Below are positions 1 to 13,619 of a stretch of DNA of 64,000 nt, piece by piece. The position numbers were made by a program, and so were the translations under genes. Numbering within the stretch: position 1 is the first letter of the stretch; each line of letters opens with the position of its first letter. The notes below the pieces were generated by a model that ran no database searches, was not told the DNA's origin, and worked only from the letters and a program-made list of their open reading frames with translations. Origin of the DNA: Brachionus plicatilis (Eukaryota; Rotifera; Eurotatoria; Ploima; Brachionidae); assembly GCA_010279815.1 (NCBI GenBank), contig QEOQ01000658.1, forward strand, positions 1,170,991-1,234,990, given 5' to 3'.

Positions 1-961
1 TGAACCAATTTTTTTTTAACAAAACTAAACAAAATTCTGAACAAATCTATCGTCTTACTTTTTTGAATTTATGTTTTATTTTATTTAAATAAAGTATTAA
101 AATCATGTGATTTGATTGAAATTTTGAGTATTTTAATTAAAATGACAATTTTTTGAATATTTTAACTAAATATTGAGACCAATCTCATTAAAAATCTACA
201 ACTTTTTAAAGGGTTAGTTCTTTTTAGACACCTGGCTATAAATGTTTTTTTTGTTGTCCCCCCCAAAAAAATGAGGGTTTCAAAGGACGTAGTTTACGAA
301 TTTTAAGTCAAAAATTAGAAATTCAGATAGCACTTAAGTTTTGAATTTCTGGAACTTTAAAAATTTTTTTTTTCCTTTTGAAAAAATATTTTTTATTTTA
401 GCATGTCAATTAAAAATAAAAACATTTTGATAAAACTTTTTTTTGATCAATGAGATTACTTGTCAATCTATTGATATATTTTTTGAGTTTTTTAACAACA
501 GTTTAATTCAAATTTATTACAAAAGACATTATTTGAAAAATATTTCAAGATTTAAGTATTCTTAATTATTTACTTGGTTGGCAAAATTAATGGTGTAAAA
601 ACCTTACAATCTCTTTAGTGAGTTTTAAAATAAAAAAATTATGACTGACCATTTGAATTATAATTTAGATTAAAAAAAAATGACTTTAAAAGAACAAAAA
701 ACTTTCAATATACTACGAATAAAAAAATTTCATTAAAGATAAAATCTCTTTAACTTTAAGATTTTTATTTATATTTATAAAAATAAGATGCTCAGCAATT
801 TTAGATAATAAGAGTCTTTAATTTTTTTTTCAATTTGGACATTTTTTGTTTTTTATTTAAATATTTTCGAAGCACTTAGTTCATTTGGCAGCACTTTAAT
901 CCTAAAATTTCCTGTTATAAAATGACGATATTATGAGGTCAATTAACTTTTAAAATTTAAG
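1..961. other. non-coding, probably intron 5' of TRPM-A
   Basis: AT-rich sequence with many homopolymer runs and no exon that I can recognise. The first supported TRPM-A exon starts at 962 after a TTTAAG acceptor, in the middle of the conserved N-terminal domain. This stretch is therefore most likely part of a long intron, with the 5' exons outside the window. Confidence 0.5.
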
Positions 962-3900
962 GTTCCCCTATTTTATGCACAACAAGAAACTGACAGTAGT
1001 GAAAATAAAAAAGGTCTGCCAAAAAATACCGATGTACTATTAGATCCAAATCATACACATTTTATTCTGGTTGATGACGGTTCCAATGGTCGATTTGGAG
1101 TTGAAATCGAATTCAGGGCCCACTTAGAGGCCGAATTGAGAAAAGGAAGATCTCTTAAGTACTACGAATCCAAACGAAATACCAACAAAAAGCTGAATTG
1201 CTTGTCGAATGCTGCTTCTCAATACAGTGAAGATGACGAAGAATCAGATGAAGAAGATTGTAAGAACGAGTCAGTTCCTATGATACTGATAGTTGTTCAA
1301 GGAGGACCGAACACTTTAATCACCGTTGAGCAATCACTAAAACAAACAGTGCCAGTTCTAGTTCTGGCTGTAAAATTTAATATTTTTTAAAAATATTTAT
1401 AATCTAATTATTTTAAAGGATAGCAAAGGCTGTGCAGATTTGATTGCTAATGCCTGTTCGATTGTAAAACCTCAGTATTATTTTTTCTGATTTAAATGAT
1501 AAAAATAATTTAATTTTAAAATTTAAGAGAAAGTCACTTTGAAAAATTAATAATCGATTCGGCCATGTTTGACATTTTTAAAGGCAAGCCCGAATACAAT
1601 ATTAAGATAAAAGAGGCCATCGAAAGGCTTAAGTATATAATAAGCAAATTGTCTGACAATTTAATAAATATATTCAGACTTGATAGTGAAGAAGGAGGCT
1701 CAGATATTGAGTTGACTATTTTGAGGGCATTCTTAAATTGTGAGTTTTTTCTTAAAAAGTTTTATTTAGATTTTATTCAAAATTTTTAAGCTCGAAAAAA
1801 TAAGTATTACGAAAATTTAAAACTTGCCTTGCAATGGAACCGCAGTGACATTGCCAAAACGGATATTTTTACAGGCGAAGAAGAATTTAAATCCTATCAG
1901 TTATCATTTTTAATGGAAATGGCCTTAGTACAAAATAAACCAAAATTTGTTGAGTTATTATTGGAAAATGGTCTTAACCTCAAATCGTTTCTCACCGTTA
2001 GAAGACTTTATTTCCTTTACAATTCACAAAAAGTATTTTTTTCTGACTTAAATAAATTGAATATATTATTTTAAAAATAGGTACACTCGGATGCAAAAAA
2101 AGTTCCTCTATTTCAGCTTTATAAAAAAAAATATTCTCCAGATCATTCTAGTTGTTTGATTACATTCAAAGGATTACTGAGATTTTTAAAAGATTTTTTA
2201 TTCGAGGACTTCGAGCCTGCATTTTTACCCCTTGATTTAGACTACAATCAAATGGAACGATTTTTGGTAAAAAAATTTTTTTAATCAAAAGATGAATTCA
2301 TTCATTAAGTCTTTTTATAGAAAATTATTTATTTAAGATTTGTTATAGCTGATGAATGAATCTCACACTTAAATAAGCTGACTTCATTTTAAATTCTATT
2401 TTTACATTTTAGGATTTCGCAAACAAAAGAGAAAGTAGTGATTTTGACGCAAAAGATTCCACAGGTAATTTATATTTTTATCTAAATTAAATTTAAAATA
2501 AAATTAACAAAAATAGTTGAATTTAATTTTGGAAAAAATGAGGTGCTTTATCCTGAACAGAATTTATTTCTATGGGCTCTTTTACTGAACAGAATCGAGA
2601 TCGCTATATTGTTTTGGCAAATTGGAGAAGTATACAATCGCTCACAAAATACAATTCAAAAATTAATTATATATTTTTAATTCTAATATCATTTAGCATC
2701 AAATATGCAGTGCATTGTTTGCTTCGAATCTTTTGAAATCAATGTCTCGTCGATTGTCAGATCTGGAAAAAGAAATTCGACAACAAGCTGAGTAAATTTT
2801 TTTAAATTTATTTAAAAAATCTAAAAAAATTTAAATTTTATTTTAAAAAGCGATTTTGAAGAGATGGCTATAGGAGTTTTAAATATTTTTGACGCCACAA
2901 CCGATGATCTAATAAATGGCGTTATATTGCTAAGAAAAATTCCATTCTATAATCTAGACTGTTTGCAAATGGCAGTGGAAGCTGATTGTCAAAAATTTGT
3001 TGCTCTATCTTCGGTTCAAAATTTATTGACTGATATTTGGTACGGAAAGTTAACTCAAAAGTCAGGAATTAAAGCATCAATAAAAGTAATATTCACCAAT
3101 AAGTATTAAAATTAAATATTTAATTTGTTTTAATAAAATTTTAGTTTACAGTCAGCTGTTTTTCTTTGGGAATTTTGGCACCATTTCTTTTGTTCGAACG
3201 AAGAGAAAAACTAACCAATTTGGTAAAAAATTTAACTCAATTAAATTAAGCTTTTATTATTTTTTGAAAATTTTGAAATTTCTGTCTTTTAAAATCTCTA
3301 TAAGCAGCTAAAAAACTAATGCTGCTGTTTAAAAAAGACTAAATAATATTTTTTAAAAAATTTAGAGCGACCGAGAAAGCACTCTGAAAAAACTGGCCAC
3401 TTATAATAAAAAGAAAAATATCACGTAAGAAAATTTCAAATTTTTCTTTTTTAATTTTTGTTTTTAGTTCTTTTTCTTTATCTAAATTCGGATAAAGCTA
3501 AAGAATTAATATTGTTGTGTTCTTTTTAATCGAGCTTTTTGAATTTTTAAAAAGTGATTTGCTTGTCTTTGGAAATCGAATGTAAGCTTTTGTTTAAATA
3601 TCCTTTCAATTTATTAATTCATTAATTATTAACTACTAACACTCAGAGGATCTTTTTGTCCTAAATTTTTATAAAATTTAGCACCGTCTCTTTCTATAAG
3701 ATAGAATAGAGAAAACATCGATATTTAAAAGCTTGTGGTTGAAAACAAAAATATTATTTCAAATATTTAAGTTTAAAATTTAAATTTTTTCAACTTAAAT
3801 AATTGATGATTCTAAGTTTTTCTAAAATTTTAATGATTTAATATTTACGCAAAATACAGCCATTAATCAATAAAAGTCTAAAAAGACTCTTTAGGTTCTT

Positions 3901-5772
3901 TGGGTGTTAAAATGAGCTTTAAAAATAATCGAGATTTTGTTTAGCACTAACACTTTTGATTAGAATCTTTAATTTTTTTGACATTTTTTTGTTTAAGAAA
4001 TTTATTAAGAGGCTATTTGACAAATAATGAAATAAATATGGATAAAAAAGAAGCAAACTTGTTGCCCAAATTTTGCGCAAATGAGGAGACTAGTAGTAGC
4101 AGTGATGAAGAAACTTCGGATGAATTAGTTGATGGGCAAATGGCAAAATTCGACGATATTAATAAAGTAGAATATAGATCGATTAAACGCTTGAGAAAAT
4201 CCGACCGAAAGAAAAAGAAACCCATATTGGTAACCTATTGGGACAGATTTAAACATTTTGTCAAGTCACCTAGAGTCCATTTTGTTTATGATGCATTTTG
4301 TTTTTCTCTATTTTTATTGTTATTCAGTTACATGATCCTATGCGAATTTACTTATTATGAAAATGTTGAACTAGAAGTTCCCGTCACTAAATTCAATTCT
4401 ACTGTTTCAAGCAATATTAGAAATATGAGCAAGGTGCATACACCTGAACCAATTTACGAAAAAAAAATCATAAAGGAAATAAAAAAGCCTTCATTTATTG
4501 AATATGTTCTAATATATTGGATGATTGCTTTCATGGCTGAAGAAGCAAGACAAGTTTGTTTAAACTAAATTCTAAATTTAATGAATATTTATTTAATTTA
4601 AATTTTATTTAAGTATTTTTTTGGAGATGCTGAGACCAAAATTTTAAAAAACAAACTATTGCACTATTTTGCCAATAATTGGAATTATTTGGACATATCT
4701 GGTTGTCTCGTGTTCTACATTGGAATGTCACTTAGATTCATATCTCTTAATTCAAGCGAAACAATGTTCATAGCTGCCAGAATAATTTTGTGCATAGATC
4801 TTTGCATCTGGTACCTTAGACTGCTGCACATTTCGGTAGTGTTTAAGTCATTAGGGCCCAAATTAGTAATGATACAAAAAATGGTTCGGGATCTCATGTT
4901 TTTTATAAGCATTATTGCCATTTTTGTTTGTGTTTTTGGAGTGACCACTCAGGCTACTTTGTATCCCGGAAACGAATTAAATTTGTCACTCTTAAGAAGT
5001 GTTTTGAACAAGGCATATTGGCCTATCTATGGCGAAATGAAAATCCTAGAAGAAATAGAAGAGTGTCCATCTGATGATCCTAGTGTGTTGTGTCCGGAAA
5101 CAAGTGGAATTGCGTTTAGTTATGTCGCATTGATGGTCTATATGATCATTGCCAATGTTCTTCTAATAAATCTTCTCATTGCTATGTTTAGGTAGATTTT
5201 TTTAATTCTATTGTTTATTTCTTGATCAGAAAAAATTATTTCAGCTCCACGTTTGAGGATGTTCAAGACAAAACCGACGAAATATGGAAGTTTCAACGCT
5301 ATAGGCTTGTTTTTGAGTTTTATGATTCTCCGATTTTTCCTCCACCACTTAATTTTTTGGCATACTTTATCTCATTTATTCAATATGTAAAAAATCGAAA
5401 AAAAATCAAAGAAAAATACGAAAATGAAAAAAGTGAACATTCAGTCAAAGATGATGTTGATATTTTGCTTGACAGAGAAAGAAAATATGCCGAAGAATAT
5501 ATACGCAAGGAAAAGTTTAGATTAAGAGAAACGACTGAGTCAAGATTGAAATGGAATATTGAAAAGTAATACATGTTGATAAATGTGTAAAATAAAATTA
5601 TTTGTTTAATTTATAAGACTTGAAACATTGGAACAGAAGTTGAACGAAGTAATCGAAACTCGATTTAAGGAGTCTAATCAGGTATTTAAATCATTTTTCT
5701 ACTAAACAGTAGCTTAAAAAATATTTTTAGTTTTTGAAACTTGAAAATATTAGTGCGAGATTGAATGAATAA
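962..5772 (+). CDS. TRPM-A: TRPM-type cation channel, 5' partial
   Basis: TRPM-family ion channel of the plasma membrane, missing its N-terminal third at the window edge. Exons: 962-1369, 1419-1474, 1528-1739, 1791-2032, 2081-2266, 2413-2464, 2517-2629, 2697-2791, 2851-3085, 3145-3222, 3366-3424, 3998-4553, 4614-5191, 5245-5565, 5618-5681, 5731-5772. They sum to 1099 in-frame codons including the stop. Visible landmarks are the SLOG-type block DPNHTHFILVDDGS with VQGGPNT, the ankyrin-like melastatin region, S1 (about 4270-4350), S2 at 4497-4553, S3-S6 in one exon at 4614-5191, a pore with YWPIYGEM, the TRP helix (DKTDEIWKFQRYR) and a C-terminal coiled coil. No C-terminal enzyme domain is seen. 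It is the tandem paralogue of TRPM-B. Its S3-S6 region lacks introns that B has, and its likely last exon (6019-6117) appears disconnected. Confidence 0.9.
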
Positions 5773-6734
5773 TTTTATAATTTTAAACAATATATTTGTG
5801 AAAAAAATTTAGTCAGGATTTTATAATATTTACAAATTAAAAAAGTGTCCTTATAAAAATGATCGTTAGATCATTTGAATGTTGTAAATACAAAAATTTC
5901 ATGTAAAAATATATTTTTATATCGATTCTTGAATTTTTAAAGAATCAAAAAAATTTTAAATCTATTTTTTATTTAAAAAAATTTAAAAAAAATAAAAATA
6001 CTAAATACATAATTTAAGCTTTGCGTGGCTATCAACTGGATTATGGGTGAATTGGATCCGGATAAAAAAAAAGCACCATTCATTCAAAATGTCAACTCAG
6101 GAAGAATGCTAAAATAAATTAATTTATAAAATTTGTTAATTGATTCCTTTTAGAAATAAGAAATTATTTTAATTATAAAATATCTTTAATCTTATATAAA
6201 TAACATTTATTTTTTAACAATAAAAATACTATATTTTATTTTTTTTATTTTGCCTCAATATTTGTTTTACGAAATCCTCGAAAATAAAAATTAACACCTT
6301 TTAATTTATAAAATAAAATTTTGAAAATATAATTAAGATCTTTCAATCAAATGTTTATTTAATATTTAAGGTTTTGCGTAATAAACTGAGACAAAACTTT
6401 TTATTACTTGGATGCATGATCAAAATGATGAAAACACTCCAATTTTTATTCAAAGAATGATTTTTTTTTTTAATTATCAGCAGTTATTTTTTAGAGCTAC
6501 AAAGGAAATTTTATCTCAAAAAAATTTTCAAAAAGCTCATGCTAGATTTAAAAGTCTTATCTTTTTTTGAATTCATAATAATTTTTCAAAATTAGTCATT
6601 TCATTTTTTTTTAAATAAAATAAAACTAATGTAAAATAAGTTACCTAATTAAATAGAATTTGAATTTTAACCAAAGCAGTTTGTTCTTTGAACTTATTAA
6701 AAAAAGTACTAATAAAATTTAAAAAAAACGAAAA
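5773..6734. other. TRPM-A / TRPM-B spacer
   Basis: Low-complexity AT-rich sequence between the tandem channel genes. Apart from the orphan exon at 6019-6117, I see nothing codable. It must hold the TRPM-A polyadenylation site and the TRPM-B promoter; AATAAA-like strings are too frequent here to choose one. Confidence 0.5.
6019..6117 (+). pseudogene. orphan terminal exon of TRPM-A
   Basis: After a TTTAAG acceptor there is a 33-codon open segment beginning LCVAINWIMGELDPDKKK and ending in TAA. Its heptad-like start would continue the TRPM-A coiled coil (ENISARLNE) without a break. The exon at 5731 has no GT donor where one is needed: GAA is followed directly by TAATTTTAT, which reads as a stop. 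A lost G at the donor would explain this. It could instead be an alternative last exon reached from another donor. Confidence 0.5.
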
Positions 6735-9700
6735 ATGAAAAAAATGCTACTAAAAAATAAAAAAAATGATTCTGGTTTAAATCCCAGCGAAAGCTCTTCT
6801 CTCAAATCACCATTATATCCAACTTATTTTAAGAAACGCGAATGCATTTGTTATGTCAACAATCCGAGGTATTTTTTATATTATTTTTTTTTATTATGCT
6901 AGAATTTTTTTTTCGCTTTTCAGAACTAATTTATGTGCTGGATGTAAGAGAACCAGAGAGAACCATTACGAAATAGTTGAAGATCCTAATTTTAAATGGA
7001 ATTATAGAGACTGTACAGTTTTGTCTACCACTGATGCTTACGGAATCCTCAATTTTCCGGGTTCTTATTCTAAAAGTGCAAAAGTAATATTTTTTAACAA
7101 GCTTTTTTTTTTATTTTATCTTAAATTTTTAGTATATTCGAGTTGAAGTTGAAACTAACCCAATCGATATGCTCAAGTATCTTTACAGCTCTGAAGGATG
7201 GAATTTACAAAGACCGCAGTTAATTTTGAGCATAACAGGAGGTGCTCAAAGATTCAACATTCCTAATCAAATGAAGAGAGCCTTCAAACGTGGGTTAGTT
7301 AAGGTTGCTGGAACAACTGGTGCTTGGATTGTAACTGGTGGAACTAATACTGGAGTAATGCGTTTAGTGGGTGAAGCAGTGTCTGAAGAATTCCACAAAA
7401 ATCATAGCTCGAAAATTGTGGTCTTGGGAATCGCTACTTGGGGAAAAATCGCTATGCGCGATCAAATGATTGTGAAGGTATAACAAACGTTAAGATTTTG
7501 TATTTTAATTCCTATTCAAATTTAAAATATTTAAGAGACAACTCTTAAAAGGCTTAGTGGTCAATAGAAATAATTTAATCGATCAAGACGATGAAGTTAT
7601 TAAAACCTAATTAATTTAAAAATTTATTTAACTAATTTAGTATTTAAAAAAAGAAAGAATTATTTTATGTCAAAAAATGTAAGAACGATGCTGATGAGAA
7701 CCGAATGTTGTTCAGAAGATCAACTTTAGATTCAAATGCAGATGTTTACTTGGATCCGAATCATAATCACTTCATTCTAGTTGACGACGGGTCTGTTGGT
7801 TCTTTTGGACGAGAAATTGATTTTAGGGCAAAACTTGAAACAGAACTTAGAAAAGGAAAAGATTGTAAAAACTTTAAAAAGAGGAAAGAGAGCATTCCGG
7901 CTGAACCAGAGGATGAATTTAAAGTTCCTATGATACTAATTGTAGTACAAGGCGGTCGTAACACTTTATTAACTGTTGAAAAGACAGTTAAACAATTAAT
8001 ACCTATTCTTATAATAGCGGTAAAAATTTAATAAAAAATAAATAATTTCAGTTTAAATTTTTTAATAGGAAAGCAAAGGTTGTGCTGATTTGATCGCGAA
8101 TGCTTACAATTCAAAAGCTAGGTTACTAATTAAATAATCAAACTTTAAAATTTCTTAAAAATGTATTACTAAAGTGATGATGAATTGAAAAATTTTGTGA
8201 TTGAGTCGAATATTCTCGACAAATTTAAATTTTCTGATCAATATGAAGATGAGATTCAAAAAGCTTTACATTGTCTTAAGGTAATACTCGAGCATAAAGA
8301 ATACATTAATGTATTTAAGTTGGAACATGAGCAAAACATCGAGATGACAATTTTAAGAGCATTTTTGAATCGTAATATTATTTTATCAATAAATTGTAAT
8401 TTTATTTTAAAATCTTTTATAATTTTTATTTTAAAGTAAATCAAAATCAATATTTTGAAAATTTAAAACTTGCTTTGCAATGGAACCGTGACGATATTGC
8501 CGAAGCCTATATTTTTACAGGCGAAGAAGAATTTAAACCAGAACAATTAGCTTTTTTAATGGAAATGGCTTTGATTCAAAATAAACCAAACTTTGTCAAA
8601 CTATTGCTTGATAATGGTCTTGATTTAAAATCATTTCTCACTGTTAAGCGCTTGATTTTTCTTTATAATTCCCATAAGGTAATTTATTTATTTTGATTTT
8701 AGATTAAAAATTTTTTTAAAGATACACCAATTGGCTAAAAAATCTCCTTTGCTTCAATTGTACAAAAGAAAATATTTACCTTTTAAAAATGTTCCAATTA
8801 TCACATTCGAAGGAGTGTGTAGATTCTTAGAAGACCTCCTTTTCGAAGATTTTAAGCCAAATTTTCTCAACAATGTGGGCAAAGATTTGAATTTGGATCA
8901 AATAATCGTTTTTTTAGTATAGATATTTTTTGCCTAAAAATTTTTAGGTTAACTATTTTTTTTAGAAAAACGCCAACAAAAAAGATACAAGCAATGTCTG
9001 GTGCAAACAGATGAATAGAGAAAAATTTTTGACCGAAGTTCCGTACCCGGAAAAGAATCTTTTTGTTTGGGCCATTCTAATGAACAGAATCGATATTGCC
9101 AAAATATTCTGGCAACTGGGAGAAGTAAATTAATCGATTTTAAATTAAAGAATAAATTTTTGAATTATTTTCTAAATTAAGCATCAAATAAGCACAGCTT
9201 TATTTGCCTCAAAACTATTCAAATCAATGTCAAAACATTTAGGAGACTTTAGAGAGGAACTAAATAAAAATGCTGAGTATAATTTAGTATTTTTCGAGTG
9301 AACTAAGATTTTTTATTTAAAATAGTAATTTCGAAGAAATGGCCTGCGGAGTATTGAAAATATTTGATAATTTATCCGATGATTTAATCAACGGAATAAT
9401 ATTGTTGCAAAAAATTCCTTATTACAATCTCGATTGCCTTCAACTAGCGGTTGAAGCAAACTGTCTCGAGTTTATTTCATTGCCGACTGTTCAAAATCTT
9501 CTCACTGAAATTTGGCATGGAAGAATAGAAATAAAAAGCGGATTTAAAGCATCTTTAAATGTAAAATTTCCAATTTATTTTAGAAGGAAATTAAATTATA
9601 AATTATTTTTTAAAAGTTTGGCTTGAGTTTATTTTCGTTTGGTCTTTTGGCACCAATTTTGCTGTTCCGAGCAAAATCTCTTGTACCAAGACCAGTAAAT

Positions 9701-12700
9701 TTTTGTTTTTTGTTGATTTGTAAATGAAAATAAATTCAATTTTAGCCAAATTACGATATCACTTTTCAGGATTTGAATATTTCACATAACAAAAGGATAA
9801 AAATTGCGTAAGTTGATTTATTTGCTTACTATTTAACTAATCAAAGCTTTTAACATCAAAGGAACCGTATAAATTATTCTAAAAAGTAAGCATATTTAAA
9901 AACAAGCTTAATGAAAACTCTTTAATTATTAAGTTTTTACGAATTGGCTTAAATCCGCTTGGCTTTGTTATTGAATAAAAATCATTTGATAAATTATATC
10001 AAGCAAAATTAAAAAATTAAAGTGTTGATCAAAAATTGATTGTTGATTATTACTCTATTATTTTGATATTTTTTTTGCAACGTCTTTTCTTGGAAGTCCA
10101 TTCCACGTACCAAATATCAAATATGTTATTCTTAACCTCTTCACTTCTTTCTTTTACTTAAGCAAACATTTTAAAGCGGGAAATATACTTTGTTACTCTA
10201 GGTTGCACTTTTTCGATTCAATTTCAGAAGTGCTTTGAAACATGGTTTTTACGTACATTTACGTTAAATTACGTTAAATTAACATAATTTACGTAAAAGC
10301 CAAAAATGGTCAAAATTTTGACATTTTTTCATAATTTTTGATAAAATAAATCTAAATTTTTTTTGGTCAGATTTGAATGCAAAAATAAAATTATCGTTTT
10401 TTGTAATTTTTGGTAATTTTTCGATTTTTCTGGGAACCGTGCCTGGTGGTACACCACTTAACACTGGTTTAAATTAAGATGAAGCGTTTTCCATTTTATA
10501 TTAAAATTATGGATCCAACTTACTAGATTGACTGCTACTCTACTTACTCTTAGTTTATTTGTTATTTTGAATTCGAGAATAAACTAAGAGTAAATGGAAA
10601 AGAATATTTTGAAAAAGTTTTTTAAAAATCAGTATAGAATACATCCATACATTAATTACTCACTAATTATAGAAGTGCTGCAAACATTTTTTTTTCTCTA
10701 TTCAAAAGACTTAATGTTATGACTGTTTATTTAGACTAGTACCGGTCAAATTAACAAAAGAAAAGTGAAATTTATTATAGAAAGAAAAAAGTAAAAATAT
10801 AATTACATATTTTGATAATGAAAAAGATATTGATTTCTTTTAAAATCCATACACGTAAAATTTATCTTTTATAATTGAATAAAATAGATTTCTGTCATTT
10901 TTTTTCTAAATATTTTATGTCTAAATAAAATTTATCTAAATTTATTTTATCAAAATATGTCAAAATAAGTGCATACCGTTTTTACTTTTTATACAGTTCA
11001 GTATTGACAACTTTATAAGAGTATTAATTTAAAACAGGTAAAATAGCAAGTTAAAAATATTTCTTTCATCTTTAACTTTTTTGACTTATAAAAATTTTCT
11101 AATTACCTTTTTTTTAATTATATTCAAACAAGAACAAAAGATGATCGACAGTATGGTGGCCGGCCATTAAACAGCCAGCTGGCTTAAGACCGAGACTCAC
11201 AAAAACTAAAAAATCAATTTTTTTCGGACAGCGAAAATTATAAAAGTTAAATATCTAGCTTTTCTAAGCACCACAATCGGTTTATTAGCCACTAATACTT
11301 TATTAATATTAATTTATCTTTCATCATTATTTTGACTGTTTCTCGATAAACATATATTTTTTATAAGTCTATAGAATAAATTAAATAAGTCACATGATCA
11401 AAAATAATTCAATCTAGCTAAATGTTGATTGCTTTTAATAATCTATTTATAATTTTGTTGAAATTTTAAGAAATGTCCTGAAGGAATACTTCATGAATGG
11501 TGAAATTTATATGGACACAAACGAGAAAAGTCTTTGGTGTTTTAAAAAAAATAATTACAATTTTAAGAATGCTCTAAGTCATTCTGATTCCGAAAGCCAA
11601 GAAAATGAGGAGGAATATGGAAATGAAAAATTTTTTCAAGAAGATGACAATCAAGAATTTCAAATAAAAGTTGTTCAAATACCTGATGAAAATTGCAGAC
11701 CTTCTGCATTAGAAATTTACTGGAGGCGATTCAGATATTTCATTGACTCACCCAGAGTTCATTTTATTTACGAGACTTTATTTTATGCTATATTTTTGTC
11801 TTTCTTCAGTTATATGTTGCTCTGCGATTTCGAATATTACGATACCAAATTTAACTTATCTGTCAACATTGCTGGAAATTCAAGCCATTATTCTAAAATC
11901 AAAAATCATAAAAATCTCGCATTTTCAGAATACCTAATAATTTTTTGGGTATCAATGTATTTACTTGAAGAATCAAGACAAGTAAACCATATTTAAAATA
12001 AATAAAAATTTTAATTATTTAAATTAATTATAATTATTTTAGTTTATCTTTAATGAAGAAAACAGAAATTTTAAGAACAAATTTTCCAGATACTTTAATG
12101 ATCGATGGAACTATATTGATTTTTTGGGATGCATTGTTTTTATTTTAGGACTTTGTCTCAGAATTATTTCTTTTTATACAAATGAGAATATTTTTAAAAC
12201 AGCAAGGTAGTAGACTAATCAATTTTTAATAAATTTGTTAACAAATTTTTTAGAATAGTTTATGCACTAGATTTGTCAATTTGGTATATGAGACTACTTT
12301 ATGTAGCTATTGTTTTTAAATCATTAGGTCCAAAATTAGTGATGATTCAAAAGATGGTAAATTAAAAAATTACATTTATTTATTTAAAATTTATTTTCCA
12401 AATCAAGGTTTATGATATTTTATTTTTCTTGATGATAATCGTCATATTTGTCATATCTTTCGCTGTTACAACTCAGTAAGATAAGTTTTAAAAATTAGGT
12501 TCAAGATAAACATAAGTATTTTTCACAATTAGAGCAACCATGTTTCCCGGAAATAAATTCGATACTGAATTAATTTTTAAAATGATCAACAAAGCATATT
12601 GGCCTATTTATGGCGAAATGAAAATTCTTGAAGAATTAACCGAGGACGAGTGCATTAATTGCCCGGATATTTTTGGAAAATATTATAGCTTTTTTGCATT

Positions 12701-13304
12701 AATGATTTATATGATTGTAGCCAATGTTTTACTCGTTAATCTTTTAATAGCTATGTTCAGGTAAACTGCTCAACTTTAATTTTTTATAATGTAATTATTT
12801 TTATTAATTTACTTTTAGTTCAACTTACAATGACGTTCAAGCTAAAACAGATCAAATTTGGTAAATATTCTTTTAAATAAAAATAAATATAGTTGTGAAT
12901 GAGTCAAAATAATTTGTTTTAGGAAATTTCAGAGATATAAACTAGTTTTTGAATATTACGATTCTTCGGTGTTTCCTCCTCCATTAAGTCTATTTGCCTT
13001 TTTGACTTCCTTGATTGGTAAAATTAAACAGCAAAATGAGAAAAATAATGACAAAGAGATTGAAGAAGAACTCTTTTTAGAAAAACAATTTGCTGAAGAA
13101 TATTTAAGACACAAAAAAAGTTTAGAAATGGATAGCTGCAAATACCGAACAAAATCAAATTCAGAAAAGTTTGCTTTTTTTAAATTTTTATTTTTTTTCC
13201 TGAATAATTTCTATTAATTTAGGTTGGATATTTTGGAAAAAAAACTTGATGAATTTATCAACTCTATTAAAAAAGGACCTCCAAAACCGAAGAAAATTGG
13301 TTAA
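6735..13304 (+). CDS. TRPM-B: TRPM-type cation channel
   Basis: Complete divergent TRPM channel of 1264 aa. Exons: 6735-6868, 6924-7083, 7133-7477, 7536-7595, 7684-8019, 8069-8121, 8175-8371, 8437-8678, 8722-8916, 8966-9124, 9182-9276, 9326-9560, 9617-9694, 9746-9807, 11471-11981, 12043-12206, 12254-12356, 12408-12475, 12533-12760, 12819-12860, 12923-13168, 13223-13304. They total 1265 codons. The ATG at 6735 opens the frame before the KREC motif typical of TRPM N-termini. Then come the SLOG domain (SITGGAQRF, TGGTNTGV, DPNHNHFILVDDGS), melastatin repeats, S1 at about residues 884-902, a pore with YGE at about 1092-1094, the TRP helix and a short C-terminal coil ending in PKKIG. There is no kinase or NUDT9 domain. 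The 1.66-kb intron 9808-11470 is exceptional for this gene. The boundary at 7595/7684 is the least certain. Confidence 0.93.
9808..11470 (+). other. large TRPM-B intron
   Basis: This intron separates the exon ending in RIKI from the exon carrying S1. It contains an ACGTAA-rich repeat around 10248-10470 and otherwise only AT-rich sequence. A short minus-strand open frame at 10279-10464 lies inside the repeat and is not a credible gene. Confidence 0.7.
10248..10470. repeat. ACGTAA-rich dispersed repeat, copy 1
   Basis: Several closely spaced TTTACGT / TTACGTTAAA motifs are followed by a GC-richer end (GGGAACCGTGCCTGGTGGTA). A similar ACGTAA-dense block lies at 20640-20910 inside TRPM-C. The similarity is mostly in the short motif, so common descent is only probable. 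Confidence 0.4.
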
Positions 13305-13619
13305 TTTTAGCAAAACGTGAGATAAAATTTTGCCTCTAAAAAGTTTTAAGCATTTTAATTAATAAAACGAATAAATGTATTTTTAAATTTATTGAAAAAC
13401 AAAATCAGCATTAAAAATTGATTACATTAATGAACCATTTCCGAAATTTCTAGGAATTAATAATCTTAAAAAAGCTAAAAAAGCTTTGCCTCTTTCCCCT
13501 AAAGCATTGAGCTGAAATTTTATTTAAAAATTAACGATGAGTGAATTTAAAAATTAATTTAAATAGTATTTTTTTAATTTTGATTTTCTTTTAAAACTAA
13601 AATCTAGCCTAAAAGATAC

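Noticed and set aside
10279..10464. 61-codon minus-strand frame
   Set aside because: Entirely within the ACGTAA-rich repeat in a TRPM-B intron.
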